From Pseudomonas sp. RIT-PI-q (GTDB lineage Bacteria; Pseudomonadota; Gammaproteobacteria; Pseudomonadales; Pseudomonadaceae): a stretch of DNA of 64,000 nucleotides. Of this stretch, positions 34,531-43,460 are shown piece by piece; the first letter of the stretch is position 1; each line of letters opens with the position of its first letter. The position numbers were made by a program, and so were the translations under genes. Location: assembly GCF_001297125.1 (NCBI RefSeq), contig NZ_LHPC01000040.1:151967-215966 (forward strand), in the 5' to 3' direction. Under the pieces are notes generated by a model that saw only the letters and a program-made list of their open reading frames with translations, made no database searches and was not told the DNA's origin.

Positions 34531-35523
34531 CTGTAGGAGCCGGCTTGCTGGCGAAGGCATCCTTGAGATTTGCATCGCCTATGCGGGCGTCTTCGCTGGC
34601 AAGCCAGCTCCTACAAGGGTCAGGTGGCGGGCACGAGGAACCGGCGGCGGGCGCGAAAATTGGGGACGACCGCGATTCCCTGTAGGAGCCGGCTTGCCGG
34701 CGAAGAGGCCCTTGAGATTTGCATCGCTCATGCGGCCGCCTTCGCTGGCAAGCCAGCTCCTACAAAGGTCAGGTGGGCGCCTTCGCTGGCAAGCCAGCGC
34801 CTATAAGGTCAGGTGGCGGGCACGAGGAACCGGCGGCGGGCGCGAAAACTGGGGACGACCGCGATTCCCTGTAGGAGCCGGCTTGCCGGCGAATAGGCCC
34901 TTGAATCTTGCATCGTTCATACGGCCGTCTTCGCTGGCAAGCCAGCTCCTACAAAGGTCAGATGGGCGTCTTCGCTGGCAAGCCAGCGCCTATAAGGCCA
35001 GGTGGCGGGCATGAGGAGCCGGTGGCGGGCGCGAAAATTGGGGACGACCGCGATTCCCTGTAGGAGCCGGCTTGCCGGCGAAGAGGCCCTTGAGATTTGC
35101 ATCGCTCATGCGGCCGCCTTCGCTGGCAAGCCAGCTCCTACAAAGGTCAGATGGGCGTCTTCGCTGGCAAGCCAGCGCCTATAAGGTCAGGTGGCGGGCA
35201 TGAGGAGCCGGCGGCGGGCGCGAAAATTGGGGCCGACCGCGATTCCCTGTAGGAGCCGGCTTGCCGGCGAAGAGGCCCTTGAAATTTGCATCGCTCATGC
35301 GGCCGCCTTCGCTGGCAAGCCAGCTCCTACAAAGGTCAGATGGGCGTCTTCGCTGGCAAGCCAGCGCCTATAAGGCCAGGTGGCGGGCATGAGGAGCCGG
35401 CGGCGGGCGCGAAAATTGGGGACGACCGCGATTCCCTGTAGGAGCCGGCTTGCCGGCGAAGAGGCCCTTGAATCTTGCATCGTTCATGCGGCCGCCTTCG
35501 CTGGCAAGCCAGCTCCTACAAGG
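34531..35523. repeat. Tandem array of 189-bp REP-containing units
   Basis: TGTAGGAGCCGGCTTGC begins at 34532, 34681, 34870, 35059, 35248 and 35437. The last four steps are exactly 189 bp; the first is 149 bp because a 40-bp extra REP arm is missing. Each full unit holds a paired REP hairpin, a third half-hairpin (CTTCGCTGGCAAGCCAGCGCCTATAAGG) and a conserved G+C-rich spacer ending GACGACCGCGATTCCC. The last unit is cut at the end of its hairpin. Small frames of 60-78 codons within it are repeat artefacts. Confidence 0.95.
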
Positions 35524-36439
35524 GGTTCAGCAAGGCTTCTCGTAGCAGCCTGGCCGCTGGGGAGTCCGGCACGCCTTTGCGTGAAACCAGCTCGTACGGT
35601 TCGCTGCGCGAGGTGATGGGCAGCGGCAGCGTGGTGGTGAAGCCGTAACCGGAGCAGAACTTCGCCACATCGGTCGACACCAGTGCGACAAGGGTCGGGT
35701 TTTCCTGGAGCAACGAGAGGGTGGCGAAGGCCGACGTGGTTTCCAGCAGGTGCACCGGGAACCGCAGGTCAGCCTCATGAAATTCCCGCTCCAACAGCAG
35801 ACGCATAGGCATGTTGGCGCGATAGACCACCCAGCGGTAATCCACCAGGTCTTTCAGTGACAACTGCCGGGCATAGGCGAACGGATGCTGGGTGCTGGCG
35901 ATCACCGCCAGGGTTTCTTCGACGAAGGTCGAGCTTTCGTACAGGTAAGGCGTGGTGCTGATGGTGGTCCGGCAGATCGCCAGGTCCAGGCGCCCGGCGT
36001 CGAGTTGGCTGAGCAGCGCGGCGCTGGTGTCTTCGACGATCTCGATGGACAACTTCGGGTGGTCGGCAATCACGCGGCTGATGGCGGTGGTCAGTAACGG
36101 TACGGCGCCCATGATGGTGCCAACCGACACGCGCCCGCCCTCTCCGCTCATGATGCCGATGATCTCTTCGCGCAGGTGCGCAAGGTCGGTCTGGATCAGT
36201 CTGGCGTAGCGAATGACCGAGCGTCCGGCATCGTTTGGCTCAAGCCCCCGGTTAGTACGGGTGAACAACGAGGTGCCGAAGGTGGTTTCAATTTCTTGCA
36301 GGGCTTTACTGGCGCCCGGCTGTGTCAGCGCCACCTGTTTGGCCGCGCCCAGCAAGGAGCCGTGCTCATCAAGGGCTATCAGCAAACGCAGCTGCTTGAT
36401 GTGCAGGCGGGACATGATCGAATTGAGTGAGGGCGTCAT
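35516..36439 (-). CDS. LysR family transcriptional regulator
   Basis: The 307-residue regulator has a helix-turn-helix (LGAAKQVALTQPGASKALQEIE) and a C-terminal effector domain of the GbpR/CbI-like type (SGEGGRVSVGTIMGAVPLL). Its stop codon TAG is the TAG inside the TTGTAGGAGC of the adjacent REP array, so the insertion may have trimmed or fixed the C-terminus (LLREALLNPL). It is divergent from the Fe-alcohol dehydrogenase gene by 175 bp and probably regulates the large cluster downstream. An internal start at 36415 (MSRLHIKQL) is an alternative. Confidence 0.9.
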   Translation of the reverse strand: MTPSLNSIMSRLHIKQLRLLIALDEHGSLLGAAKQVALTQPGASKALQEIETTFGTSLFTRTNRGLEPNDAGRSVIRYARLIQTDLAHLREEIIGIMSGEGGRVSVGTIMGAVPLLTTAISRVIADHPKLSIEIVEDTSAALLSQLDAGRLDLAICRTTISTTPYLYESSTFVEETLAVIASTQHPFAYARQLSLKDLVDYRWVVYRANMPMRLLLEREFHEADLRFPVHLLETTSAFATLSLLQENPTLVALVSTDVAKFCSGYGFTTTLPLPITSRSEPYELVSRKGVPDSPAARLLREALLNPL

Positions 36440-36614
36440 CAGGGTTAACTAAAAGTTATAGAGGTATCGAAAGTTGTCAGTATCGAGGCTCACCACGACG
36501 GCCCTATAGTCCACCCCACAACCAGGCAATGCAACGGGTTTGACCAGAGAGCGAATGCCCTCCTGCCGCAGACCGATTGCAACAATAACAATCCTGTATA
36601 ACTTGTGGTGAATC

Positions 36615-37754
36615 ATGTCCATCATCAATTACGTCACCAAGATCCAGTTCGGCTACGACAGCCTCCAGCACCTGGCCGCCGAGGCCGAGCGCGCGGGCAT
36701 TACCCGTCCGCTGATCGTCACCGACATCGGCGTGCGCAATGCCGGTATCGTCGACAAAGTCATCGCCGCCCTCGGTGGTAGCCGCACCCCGGCGATTTTC
36801 GACGCCACTCCGTCCAACCCCAACGAACACGCCGTCCGTGAAGCCGTCGCGCAATACCGCAGCGGCGAGTGTGACGGCATCATCGCCGTCGGCGGTGGTT
36901 CTTCGATCGATTTGGCCAAAGGCGTGGCGGTCTGCGCCACCCATGACGGCCCGCTGCAAAGCTTTGCGGTGATCGAAGGCGGACTGGACCGCATCACTTC
37001 TGCCACCGCGCCGCTGATTGCGATTCCGACCACGGCCGGCACCGGCAGCGAAGTCGGTCGCGGCGCCGTCCTGATCCTCGACGATGGTCGCAAGGTGGGC
37101 GTAATCTCACCATATGTGGTGCCTCGCGTGGCCATCTGCGACCCGGAACTGACCCTGGGTCTGCCACCGATGCTCACCGCTGCCACCGGCATGGACGCGA
37201 TCGCCCATTGCATCGAAACGTTCCTGGCCCCGGCCTTCAACCCCGCCGCCGACGGCATTGCCCTCGACGGCCTGTGGCGCGCCTGGGAACACATCGAACG
37301 TGCGACCGCCGAACCCGGTGATCGCGAAGCCCGAATGAACATGATGAGCGCGTCGATGCAGGGCGCGCTGGCCTTCCAGAAAGGACTCGGCTGTGTGCAC
37401 AGCTTGTCCCACGCCCTGGGCGGGATTAATCCGAAACTGCACCACGGCACGTTGAACGCCATCTTCCTGCCTGCGGTCGTCGACTTTAACGCCAACGCCC
37501 CAACCGTCAGAGACGAACGCAAGCTTGAGCGTCTGCGTCACGCCATGGGCCTTGAGGCCGGCGCGAACATCGGCACGGCCATCGAGGACATGACTCGCCG
37601 CCTGGGCCTGCCGACCCGCCTGAGCGAAATCGGCGTCGACGAGAGCCTGTTTGCCGGCATCGTCGAGGGCGCGCTGCACGATCACAGCCACAAGACCAAC
37701 CCCCGCGAAGCATCGTCCGCGGACTACCTGTCGATGCTTGAACAGTCGTTGTAA
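36615..37754 (+). CDS. Iron-containing alcohol dehydrogenase
   Basis: This 379-residue group III dehydrogenase has the NAD-binding motif AVGGGSSIDLAKGVA and IPTTAGTGSEVG. The metal ligands lie in GMDAIAHCIE (Asp and His), CVHSLSHALGG (His) and LHHGTLNAIF (His). It oxidises an alcohol to an aldehyde or performs the reverse reaction in the cytoplasm. It is the first gene after the divergent LysR regulator and heads the catabolic cluster. Its natural alcohol may be a hydroxy acid, but this cannot be read from the sequence. Confidence 0.92.
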   Translation: MSIINYVTKIQFGYDSLQHLAAEAERAGITRPLIVTDIGVRNAGIVDKVIAALGGSRTPAIFDATPSNPNEHAVREAVAQYRSGECDGIIAVGGGSSIDLAKGVAVCATHDGPLQSFAVIEGGLDRITSATAPLIAIPTTAGTGSEVGRGAVLILDDGRKVGVISPYVVPRVAICDPELTLGLPPMLTAATGMDAIAHCIETFLAPAFNPAADGIALDGLWRAWEHIERATAEPGDREARMNMMSASMQGALAFQKGLGCVHSLSHALGGINPKLHHGTLNAIFLPAVVDFNANAPTVRDERKLERLRHAMGLEAGANIGTAIEDMTRRLGLPTRLSEIGVDESLFAGIVEGALHDHSHKTNPREASSADYLSMLEQSL

Positions 37755-37829
37755 ACAGCCGCTATCCAACAACAATAAATCAGGAGGCAGCCGCGGCGTC
37801 GAACGTGATTCGACGCCAGCGGAACAATC

Positions 37830-38609
37830 ATGAAGCCCACCGTCCTTATCGAACGGCAAGAATCCATTGCCATCGTCACCCTCAGTCACCCAGGGAAAAT
37901 GAACGCCCTGACCCTGTCCATGTGGCAGGACCTGGGGGATGTCATGACTGAACTGTCCGCCGACGCCAGCGTGCGCTGCGTGGTGTTGCGCGGTGCTGGC
38001 GAACAAGCCTTTGCCGCCGGCGCCGATGTCAGTGAGTTCCCGAGCGTGCGCGCCAACCAGGCGCAAGCCCGCGTGTATGCCGAGGTCACGTCAGCCGCCA
38101 TGCGTGCGGTCGTCGAATGCCCGCACCCGGTCATCGCCATGATCCACGGCGTGTGTGTCGGCGGTGGCCTGGAAATCGCCGCACTGTGCGACCTGCGCAT
38201 CTGCGGCACCTCCAGCCGCTTCGGTGCGCCGGTCGGCAAACTTGGCCTGGTCATGTCCTATGACGAAATGGCCGGTCTGGTGGCATTGGCCGGACGCTCG
38301 ACGACCCTGGAGATTCTCCTCGAAGGTCGCATCCTCGACGCCCAGGACGCCTACGTGAAAAACCTCGTGACCCGCGTCGTCGCCGATGCCGAAGTCGAAT
38401 CTGAAACCCTCGCCACCGCCCAGCGCATCGTCAACGGCGCGCCCCTCGTCGCCCGCTGGCATCGCCAGGCCGCCCTTCAACTTGAAGCCGGCGTTGCCCC
38501 CACGATCGATCAGATCGACGCCAGTTATTCCTGCTACGACACCGAAGATTTTCAGATCGGTCTGAACGCTTTCATCGCGAAAGCCAAACCACAATTCAAG
38601 GGGAAATAA
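37830..38609 (+). CDS. Enoyl-CoA hydratase/isomerase (crotonase) family protein
   Basis: The 259-residue crotonase has AFAAGADVSEF and IHGVCVGGGLEIAALCDLRI forming the oxyanion hole. FGAPVGKLGLVMSYDEMAGL replaces the usual PE-x-x-x-G-x-x-PGxGG stretch, so the two catalytic Glu residues of true hydratases are not obvious. It lies one base before the CoA-transferase gene, pointing to action on the CoA ester made there. Confidence 0.9.
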   Translation: MKPTVLIERQESIAIVTLSHPGKMNALTLSMWQDLGDVMTELSADASVRCVVLRGAGEQAFAAGADVSEFPSVRANQAQARVYAEVTSAAMRAVVECPHPVIAMIHGVCVGGGLEIAALCDLRICGTSSRFGAPVGKLGLVMSYDEMAGLVALAGRSTTLEILLEGRILDAQDAYVKNLVTRVVADAEVESETLATAQRIVNGAPLVARWHRQAALQLEAGVAPTIDQIDASYSCYDTEDFQIGLNAFIAKAKPQFKGK

Positions 38610-38610
38610 C

Positions 38611-39819
38611 ATGGGACCGCTGACAGGAATGCGCGTGGTAGAACTGGCTCACATCATGTCCGGCCCGGTGTGCGGGATGATGTTGGCCGACATGGGTGCC
38701 GACGTGGTGAAGGTCGAGAAAGTCCCGGACGGTGATGATTCGCGCCGCTTCTCGCCGATCATGGCCAGCGGTGAGTCCGCCTCGTTCATGGTGGTCAACC
38801 GCAACAAGCGCGGCATTGGCCTGAACCTGAAAACCGAGGGCGGGCGCGACGTGTTGCGCCGCCTGTTGATGGACGCAGACGTGGTCACGGAAAACTACCG
38901 TGCCGGCACCATGGAAAAATTCGGCCTGGGTTATGACACCCTGAAAACCCTCAACCCAGGGCTGATTTACTGCGCGATCTCCGGTTACGGGCGCAGCGGG
39001 CCATTCGGCGAGAAAGGGGGTTTCGACCTGATCGCCCAAGGCATGAGCGGCATGATGAGCATGACCGGTGAAGCCGGCCGTGAACCGGTCAAGGCCGGCT
39101 CGCCAGTGGCCGACATCAACTCCGGCATCCTTGCCGCCCTCGGTATCTGCGCAGCCTATGCCGCCAAACAGAAAACCGGTCTCGGCCAGATGGTCGACAC
39201 CTCGTTGTTCGAAGCCGGCCTGCAACAGATGTACTGGCCAGCGGCGGCGTACTTCGCCGATGGCACCATCCTGCCGAAAATGGGTTCGGCCAACTCCACC
39301 AGCGCACCGTATCAGGTGTTCCGCACCGCGGACGGCTGGATCAACATTGGCGCCGCCAACCAGGCCAACTACGAGCGACTGGTCGAAGCCCTGGCGCTGC
39401 CGCAACTGAAAGCCGATCCACGTTTCGCCAGCAACGCGCTGCGCATGGAGCACCGCCTGGCCCTGGTGGACATCCTCAACGAAGTGCTGGTCGCACGCAC
39501 CACCGATGAGTGGATGGTGTTGTTCGACGGTCTCGGCCTGCCTGCCGGACCGGTCCTCGACATCGCCGCCGCGCTGGCCCACCCACAAACCAAAGCCCGA
39601 GGCATGGTGGTTGAAACCGAACACCCGACCGAAGGCCGGGTGCGCGGCATGGGCCTGCCGATTCACTTTTCCGACATGGACAACGCGGCGCCGCCGACCA
39701 GTCGACACGCCCCGCTGCTCGGCGAACACACCCGCGAAGTGCTGAAAGAAAGCGGCTACTCGGAAAGCGAAATCGATGAGCTGATCAAAACCAAAGCCGT
39801 GGTGGCCCTGGCGTCCTGA
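38611..39819 (+). CDS. CaiB/BaiF family (class III) CoA-transferase
   Basis: The 402-residue protein starts MGPLTGMRVVELAHIMSGPV and has the active-site Asp in VADINSGILAALGICAAY near residue 169. YCAISGYGRSGPF and the C-terminal PAGPVLDI are family blocks. It transfers CoA between carboxylic acids, here probably activating the imported acid from a CoA donor such as succinyl-CoA. AAGGGGA lies seven bases before the start. A REP pair separates it from the TRAP transporter genes. Confidence 0.93.
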   Translation: MGPLTGMRVVELAHIMSGPVCGMMLADMGADVVKVEKVPDGDDSRRFSPIMASGESASFMVVNRNKRGIGLNLKTEGGRDVLRRLLMDADVVTENYRAGTMEKFGLGYDTLKTLNPGLIYCAISGYGRSGPFGEKGGFDLIAQGMSGMMSMTGEAGREPVKAGSPVADINSGILAALGICAAYAAKQKTGLGQMVDTSLFEAGLQQMYWPAAAYFADGTILPKMGSANSTSAPYQVFRTADGWINIGAANQANYERLVEALALPQLKADPRFASNALRMEHRLALVDILNEVLVARTTDEWMVLFDGLGLPAGPVLDIAAALAHPQTKARGMVVETEHPTEGRVRGMGLPIHFSDMDNAAPPTSRHAPLLGEHTREVLKESGYSESEIDELIKTKAVVALAS

Positions 39820-39821
39820 AC

Positions 39822-39923
39822 CTGTAGGAGCGAGCTCGCTCGCGATGGGCGTGAACGATGACACGTGCGTCCTGGATGAACGCGACGCCCTCAGGTTTTT
39901 CGCGAGCAAGCTCGCTCCCACAG
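39822..39923. repeat. REPIN (GAGCGAGCTCGCTCGCGA type)
   Basis: CTGTAGGAGCGAGCTCGCTC and its complementary right arm (TCGCGAGCAAGCTCGCTCCCACAG) enclose about 45 bp. It is placed between the CoA-transferase and TRAP genes and may reduce read-through or protect mRNA ends. Confidence 0.88.
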
Positions 39924-39965
39924 ACCGATTTTTAGAACAACTACAAAAACAATAAGGTGAACATC

Positions 39966-41009
39966 ATGAGCCGTATCTTGACCGAGGCCGTAAGCCGCCG
40001 ATCATTTCTAGTATCTGCCGGCGTCACCGTCGGCGGCGCATTCGCCGCCAACCTGCTGCCGTCCAGTGTCTTCGCCGCGACCAAACCGATTGTGTTGCGC
40101 TACACCAGCAGCCTGCCCGACACCCATCCGTTGAACAAACAGATGAAGGCCGCTTCGGAAGCGATCAAGGCCGAAACCAACGGCGCCGTGGACCTGCAGG
40201 TGTACGCCAACGGCGCCATGGGCGGCGACACCGACATGCTGTCCCAGGTGCGCGCCGGGGCGATCGATTTCATTCCATTGCCAGGCGCGATTCTCTCCAC
40301 GCTGGTGCCGGCCATGTCGATCGAAAGCATGCCGTTCGCGTTCAAGGACTACGAGAGTGTCTGGGCCGCGCTCGACGGCAAGCTGGGCGAACACGTGCGC
40401 GCCAAGACCGAGAAGGTCGGCCTGATTCCGATGGAGAAAGTCTGGAACAACGGCTTCCGCCAGATCACCAGCTCGACACGCCCGATCTACACGCCGCAAG
40501 ACCTCGCCGGTTTCAAACTGCGCGTGCTGGTCAGCCCGCTGTGGACTTCCATGTTCAGCGCCCTGGGTGCCTCCCCGACCGGTATCAGCATCAACGAAAC
40601 CTACTCGGCGCTGCAAACCAAAGTCGTCGATGGCCAGGAAAACCCGCTGGTGGTGGTCGAGTCCGCGCGCTTCTACGAAGTGCAGAAATACTGCTCGATG
40701 ACCGACCACATCTGGGGCGGTTTCTGGATCGTCGCCTCGGGCAAGACCTTTCCAAAACTGCCTGCCGATGTGCAGGAAATCGTCTCCCGACAGATCAACG
40801 CCGCTGCGCTGGTCCAGCGTCAACAGGTGATCGACCTCAACTCCAGCCTGGAACCGTCCCTGACCGCCCACGGCATCACGTTCAACAAAGTCGACCGTGC
40901 ATTGTTCAGGACCGATCTGCAGTCCAAAGGCTTCTACACCCAATGGAAAGACAAGTACGGCCCGGAAGCCTGGAGCTTGCTCGAGCAGTACGCGGGTCAA
41001 CTGTCCTAA
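39966..41009 (+). CDS. TRAP transporter substrate-binding protein (DctP family)
   Basis: The 347-residue periplasmic binding protein has a Tat-type signal, SRRSFLVSAGVTVGGAFAAN, ending near SSVFAA. The DctP domain shows KAETNGAVDLQVYANGAMGG, ILSTLVPAMSIESMPFAF, DLAGFKLRVLVSPLW with the carboxylate-binding Arg, and the TYSALQTKVVDGQENPL block. AAGGTG lies seven bases before ATG 39966; a GTG three codons earlier is less likely. It captures an organic acid for the fused DctQM permease encoded 15 bp downstream. Confidence 0.95.
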   Translation: MSRILTEAVSRRSFLVSAGVTVGGAFAANLLPSSVFAATKPIVLRYTSSLPDTHPLNKQMKAASEAIKAETNGAVDLQVYANGAMGGDTDMLSQVRAGAIDFIPLPGAILSTLVPAMSIESMPFAFKDYESVWAALDGKLGEHVRAKTEKVGLIPMEKVWNNGFRQITSSTRPIYTPQDLAGFKLRVLVSPLWTSMFSALGASPTGISINETYSALQTKVVDGQENPLVVVESARFYEVQKYCSMTDHIWGGFWIVASGKTFPKLPADVQEIVSRQINAAALVQRQQVIDLNSSLEPSLTAHGITFNKVDRALFRTDLQSKGFYTQWKDKYGPEAWSLLEQYAGQLS

Positions 41010-41024
41010 GCCGGAGACAAGGTC

Positions 41025-42923
41025 ATGAAAAACGAACTACCAATGACGGATGTTTCTCCCGCTGAACGACTCAGCCCGCACCACACCACCTTTCGTCTTG
41101 GCCGCGCACTCGACACTGGCCTGCGCTGGCTGACCGAGGGCAGCGCGGCGTTGCTGGTGGTCGTTGAAGTCACGCTGCTGTTCTGCAATGTGTTCTCCCG
41201 TTACGTGCTCAACCAGCCCATCGTCTGGGGCGACGAACTGGCCTCGCTGCTGTTTCTGTGGCTGGCGATGCTCGGTTCGGTGGTGGCAATGCGTCGGGGC
41301 GAGCACATGCGGCTCACCTCGTTCATCGGGCGCTTGCCTGCGGAAAAACGCGCCTTTGTCGACACCTTGGGCGCGGTGATCGTCATCACCTTCATTGCGC
41401 TGCTGTTCACACCGGCCTGGGAGTACGTCAGCGACGAGTGGATCATCACCACCGCCGCTCTGGAAATCCCCAACGCCTTTCGCGTGTCCGCCATCGCGGT
41501 CGGCCTGAGCCTGATGCTGATGACCTGTGTCGCACGGCTGTTGACAAGCGCGCGGCTGATCGACTTCTCCGTGTCGGTGGCGATGCTGGCCTCACTGGCC
41601 GGTTTGCTGTGGGCGGCTGAAGGCACGTTGCTGCTGATGGGCAACTGGAACCTGGTGCTGTTTTTCATGATCGGGGTGATGGCGATGATCGTCATCGGCG
41701 TGCCGATCATGGTCGCGTTCGGTCTGGCCACCGTGGCGTATCTGTCGACCATGACCAGCACACCGCTGACGCTGGTCGTGGGTCGCATGGACGAAGGCAT
41801 GGCGAGCCTGATCCTGCTGGCCATTCCGTTGTTTGTGTTCCTGGGTGCACTGATCGAGGCCATGGGCATGGCGCGGGCGATGATCCGCTTCCTCTGCTCG
41901 TTGATCGGCCATGTGCGTGGCGGCCTGTCTTATGTGCTGATCGGCGCCATCTATCTGATCTCCGGCATCTCCGGCTCCAAGGCTGCCGACATGGCGGCTA
42001 TCGCGCCGGCGCTGTTTCCGGAAATGAAGAAACGCGGTGAGGATGAAAACGAACTGGTGGCGATGCTCAATGCTTCCGGTGCGATGTCGGAAACCATTCC
42101 GCCAAGCCTGGTGCTGATCACCATCGGCTCGGTGACGGGCGTGTCGATTTCCGCACTGTTCACCGGCGGCTTCATGCCCGCCGTCGTCGGTGCGATTGCC
42201 ATGGCGGCGGTGATCTGGTGGAAGAACCGCAAAGGCGAGGCCTCCACCGGCAAACGCGCCTCGGGCAAGGAAATCTTCCACTCGCTGCTGGTCGCATTAC
42301 CGGCGCTGGCCCTGCCCTTCGTGATCCGCACGGCGGTGGTTGAAGGGGTCGCCACCGCCACTGAAGTCGCCGCCATCGGCGTGGCTTACACCTTTATCGT
42401 CGGTCTGCTGTGCTATCGCTGCTTCGATTGGCGCCGTCTGTATCCGATTCTGGTCAGCACCGCGTCGTTGTCCGGCGCAATCTTGATCATCATCGGCAGC
42501 GCGGCCGCCATGGCCTGGGCGCTGACCCAGTCGGGCTTCTCGCACCAGTTGGCGCAGGTGATGTCGACCGTGCCGGGCGGTGCGATGGGCTTCCTGATCA
42601 TCTCTGCGGTGGCGTTCATCCTCCTCGGCAGTTTTCTGGAAGGCATTCCGGCCATCGTCTTGTTCGGGCCGCTGCTGTTTCCAATTGCCAAGGCCATGGG
42701 CATCAACGACGTGCATTACGCCATGGTCGCGATCTTCGCCATGGGCCTGGGCCTGTTCGCGCCCCCGTTTGGCGTGGGTTTTTATGCCGCGTGCGCGATC
42801 GCCAAGGTCGATCCGAGTGGCGCCATGCGCCGGGTCTGGCCGTACCTCGGAGCACTCGTGGTGGCTCTCGGCGTGCTGATCGCTGTGCCCTGGATTTCTA
42901 TCGGTTTCCTGCCGACCAAATGA
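41025..42923 (+). CDS. TRAP transporter permease, fused DctQ-DctM
   Basis: The 632-residue membrane protein joins a small DctQ part (residues about 30-185, with NVFSRYVLNQPIVWGDELAS) to a large DctM part (about 210-630). The DctM part shows GVPIMVAFGLATVAYLS, AIPLFVFLGALIEAMGMA, SGSKAADMAAIAPALFPEM and IPPSLVLI. Together with the binding protein it makes a complete sodium- or proton-driven TRAP importer. The fusion of subunits is seen in many TRAP systems. Confidence 0.95.
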   Translation: MKNELPMTDVSPAERLSPHHTTFRLGRALDTGLRWLTEGSAALLVVVEVTLLFCNVFSRYVLNQPIVWGDELASLLFLWLAMLGSVVAMRRGEHMRLTSFIGRLPAEKRAFVDTLGAVIVITFIALLFTPAWEYVSDEWIITTAALEIPNAFRVSAIAVGLSLMLMTCVARLLTSARLIDFSVSVAMLASLAGLLWAAEGTLLLMGNWNLVLFFMIGVMAMIVIGVPIMVAFGLATVAYLSTMTSTPLTLVVGRMDEGMASLILLAIPLFVFLGALIEAMGMARAMIRFLCSLIGHVRGGLSYVLIGAIYLISGISGSKAADMAAIAPALFPEMKKRGEDENELVAMLNASGAMSETIPPSLVLITIGSVTGVSISALFTGGFMPAVVGAIAMAAVIWWKNRKGEASTGKRASGKEIFHSLLVALPALALPFVIRTAVVEGVATATEVAAIGVAYTFIVGLLCYRCFDWRRLYPILVSTASLSGAILIIIGSAAAMAWALTQSGFSHQLAQVMSTVPGGAMGFLIISAVAFILLGSFLEGIPAIVLFGPLLFPIAKAMGINDVHYAMVAIFAMGLGLFAPPFGVGFYAACAIAKVDPSGAMRRVWPYLGALVVALGVLIAVPWISIGFLPTK

Positions 42924-42988
42924 CCCCCCTTTGCCACCCCGCCGATGGTCGCAGCCCCGACTGTCGGCACTCAAACTCGAGGTCGCTT

Positions 42989-43444
42989 ATGAATTTCTCC
43001 ACGCTTCAAGCAGGCACCGCCACCGAGCGCCGACTGATCGTCGACCGCGAACGCACCATCTCGTTTCTCGGCGAGGACTTGCGCATCTACGCCACGCCCC
43101 GGCTGGTGGATGACATCGAACAGACCTGCCTCGACTACCTGCTCGGCTTCCTCGGTGAAGGCGAAAACACGGTCGGCGCGGCGGTCGACATTCGCCATGT
43201 CGGAGCCACGCTGCTGGGCATGTCGGTGAGCATCGTCGCCACGGTCACCCGCATCGAGGGGCGCAGCGTCACCTTCAATATCGAGGTGCGCGATGACGTC
43301 GAACTGGTCGCCACGGCGGCGCATACCCGGGTGATGGTCAACGTCGCCAAACTGCGCAGCCGCGTCCAGGCCAAGGCCGAAGCGGCTGCCGCCGGAGAAG
43401 TCGAAGACGGCGTGCTCAGCCCCTCCCAATTTGCGTCGCGCTGA
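42989..43444 (+). CDS. FlK-like hotdog thioesterase
   Basis: The 151-residue protein follows the pattern of fluoroacetyl-CoA thioesterase FlK: a catalytic acid in VDDIEQTCLDYLLGFL, a His in AAVDIRHVGATLLGM, and VEGR-like IEGRSVTFNIEVRDDVELVATAAHTRVMV strands. Its natural substrate need not be fluorinated; it would hydrolyse an acyl-CoA intermediate. A longer upstream frame exists but overlaps DctM; ATG 42989 follows ACTCGAGGTCGCTT. Its position in the CoA-transferase cluster suggests release of free acid or removal of a toxic CoA ester. Confidence 0.82.
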   Translation: MNFSTLQAGTATERRLIVDRERTISFLGEDLRIYATPRLVDDIEQTCLDYLLGFLGEGENTVGAAVDIRHVGATLLGMSVSIVATVTRIEGRSVTFNIEVRDDVELVATAAHTRVMVNVAKLRSRVQAKAEAAAAGEVEDGVLSPSQFASR

Positions 43445-43460
43445 GTCAAGGGACGACGTC

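Noticed and set aside
35002..35480. Repeated small ORFs of 60-78 codons
   Set aside because: They arise because the repeat unit is divisible by three; their translations are REP sequence.
34531..35523. CRISPR array
   Set aside because: The repeat unit is 189 bp, the sequence between hairpins is itself repeated, and arms match REP elements elsewhere in the window. There are no unique spacers.
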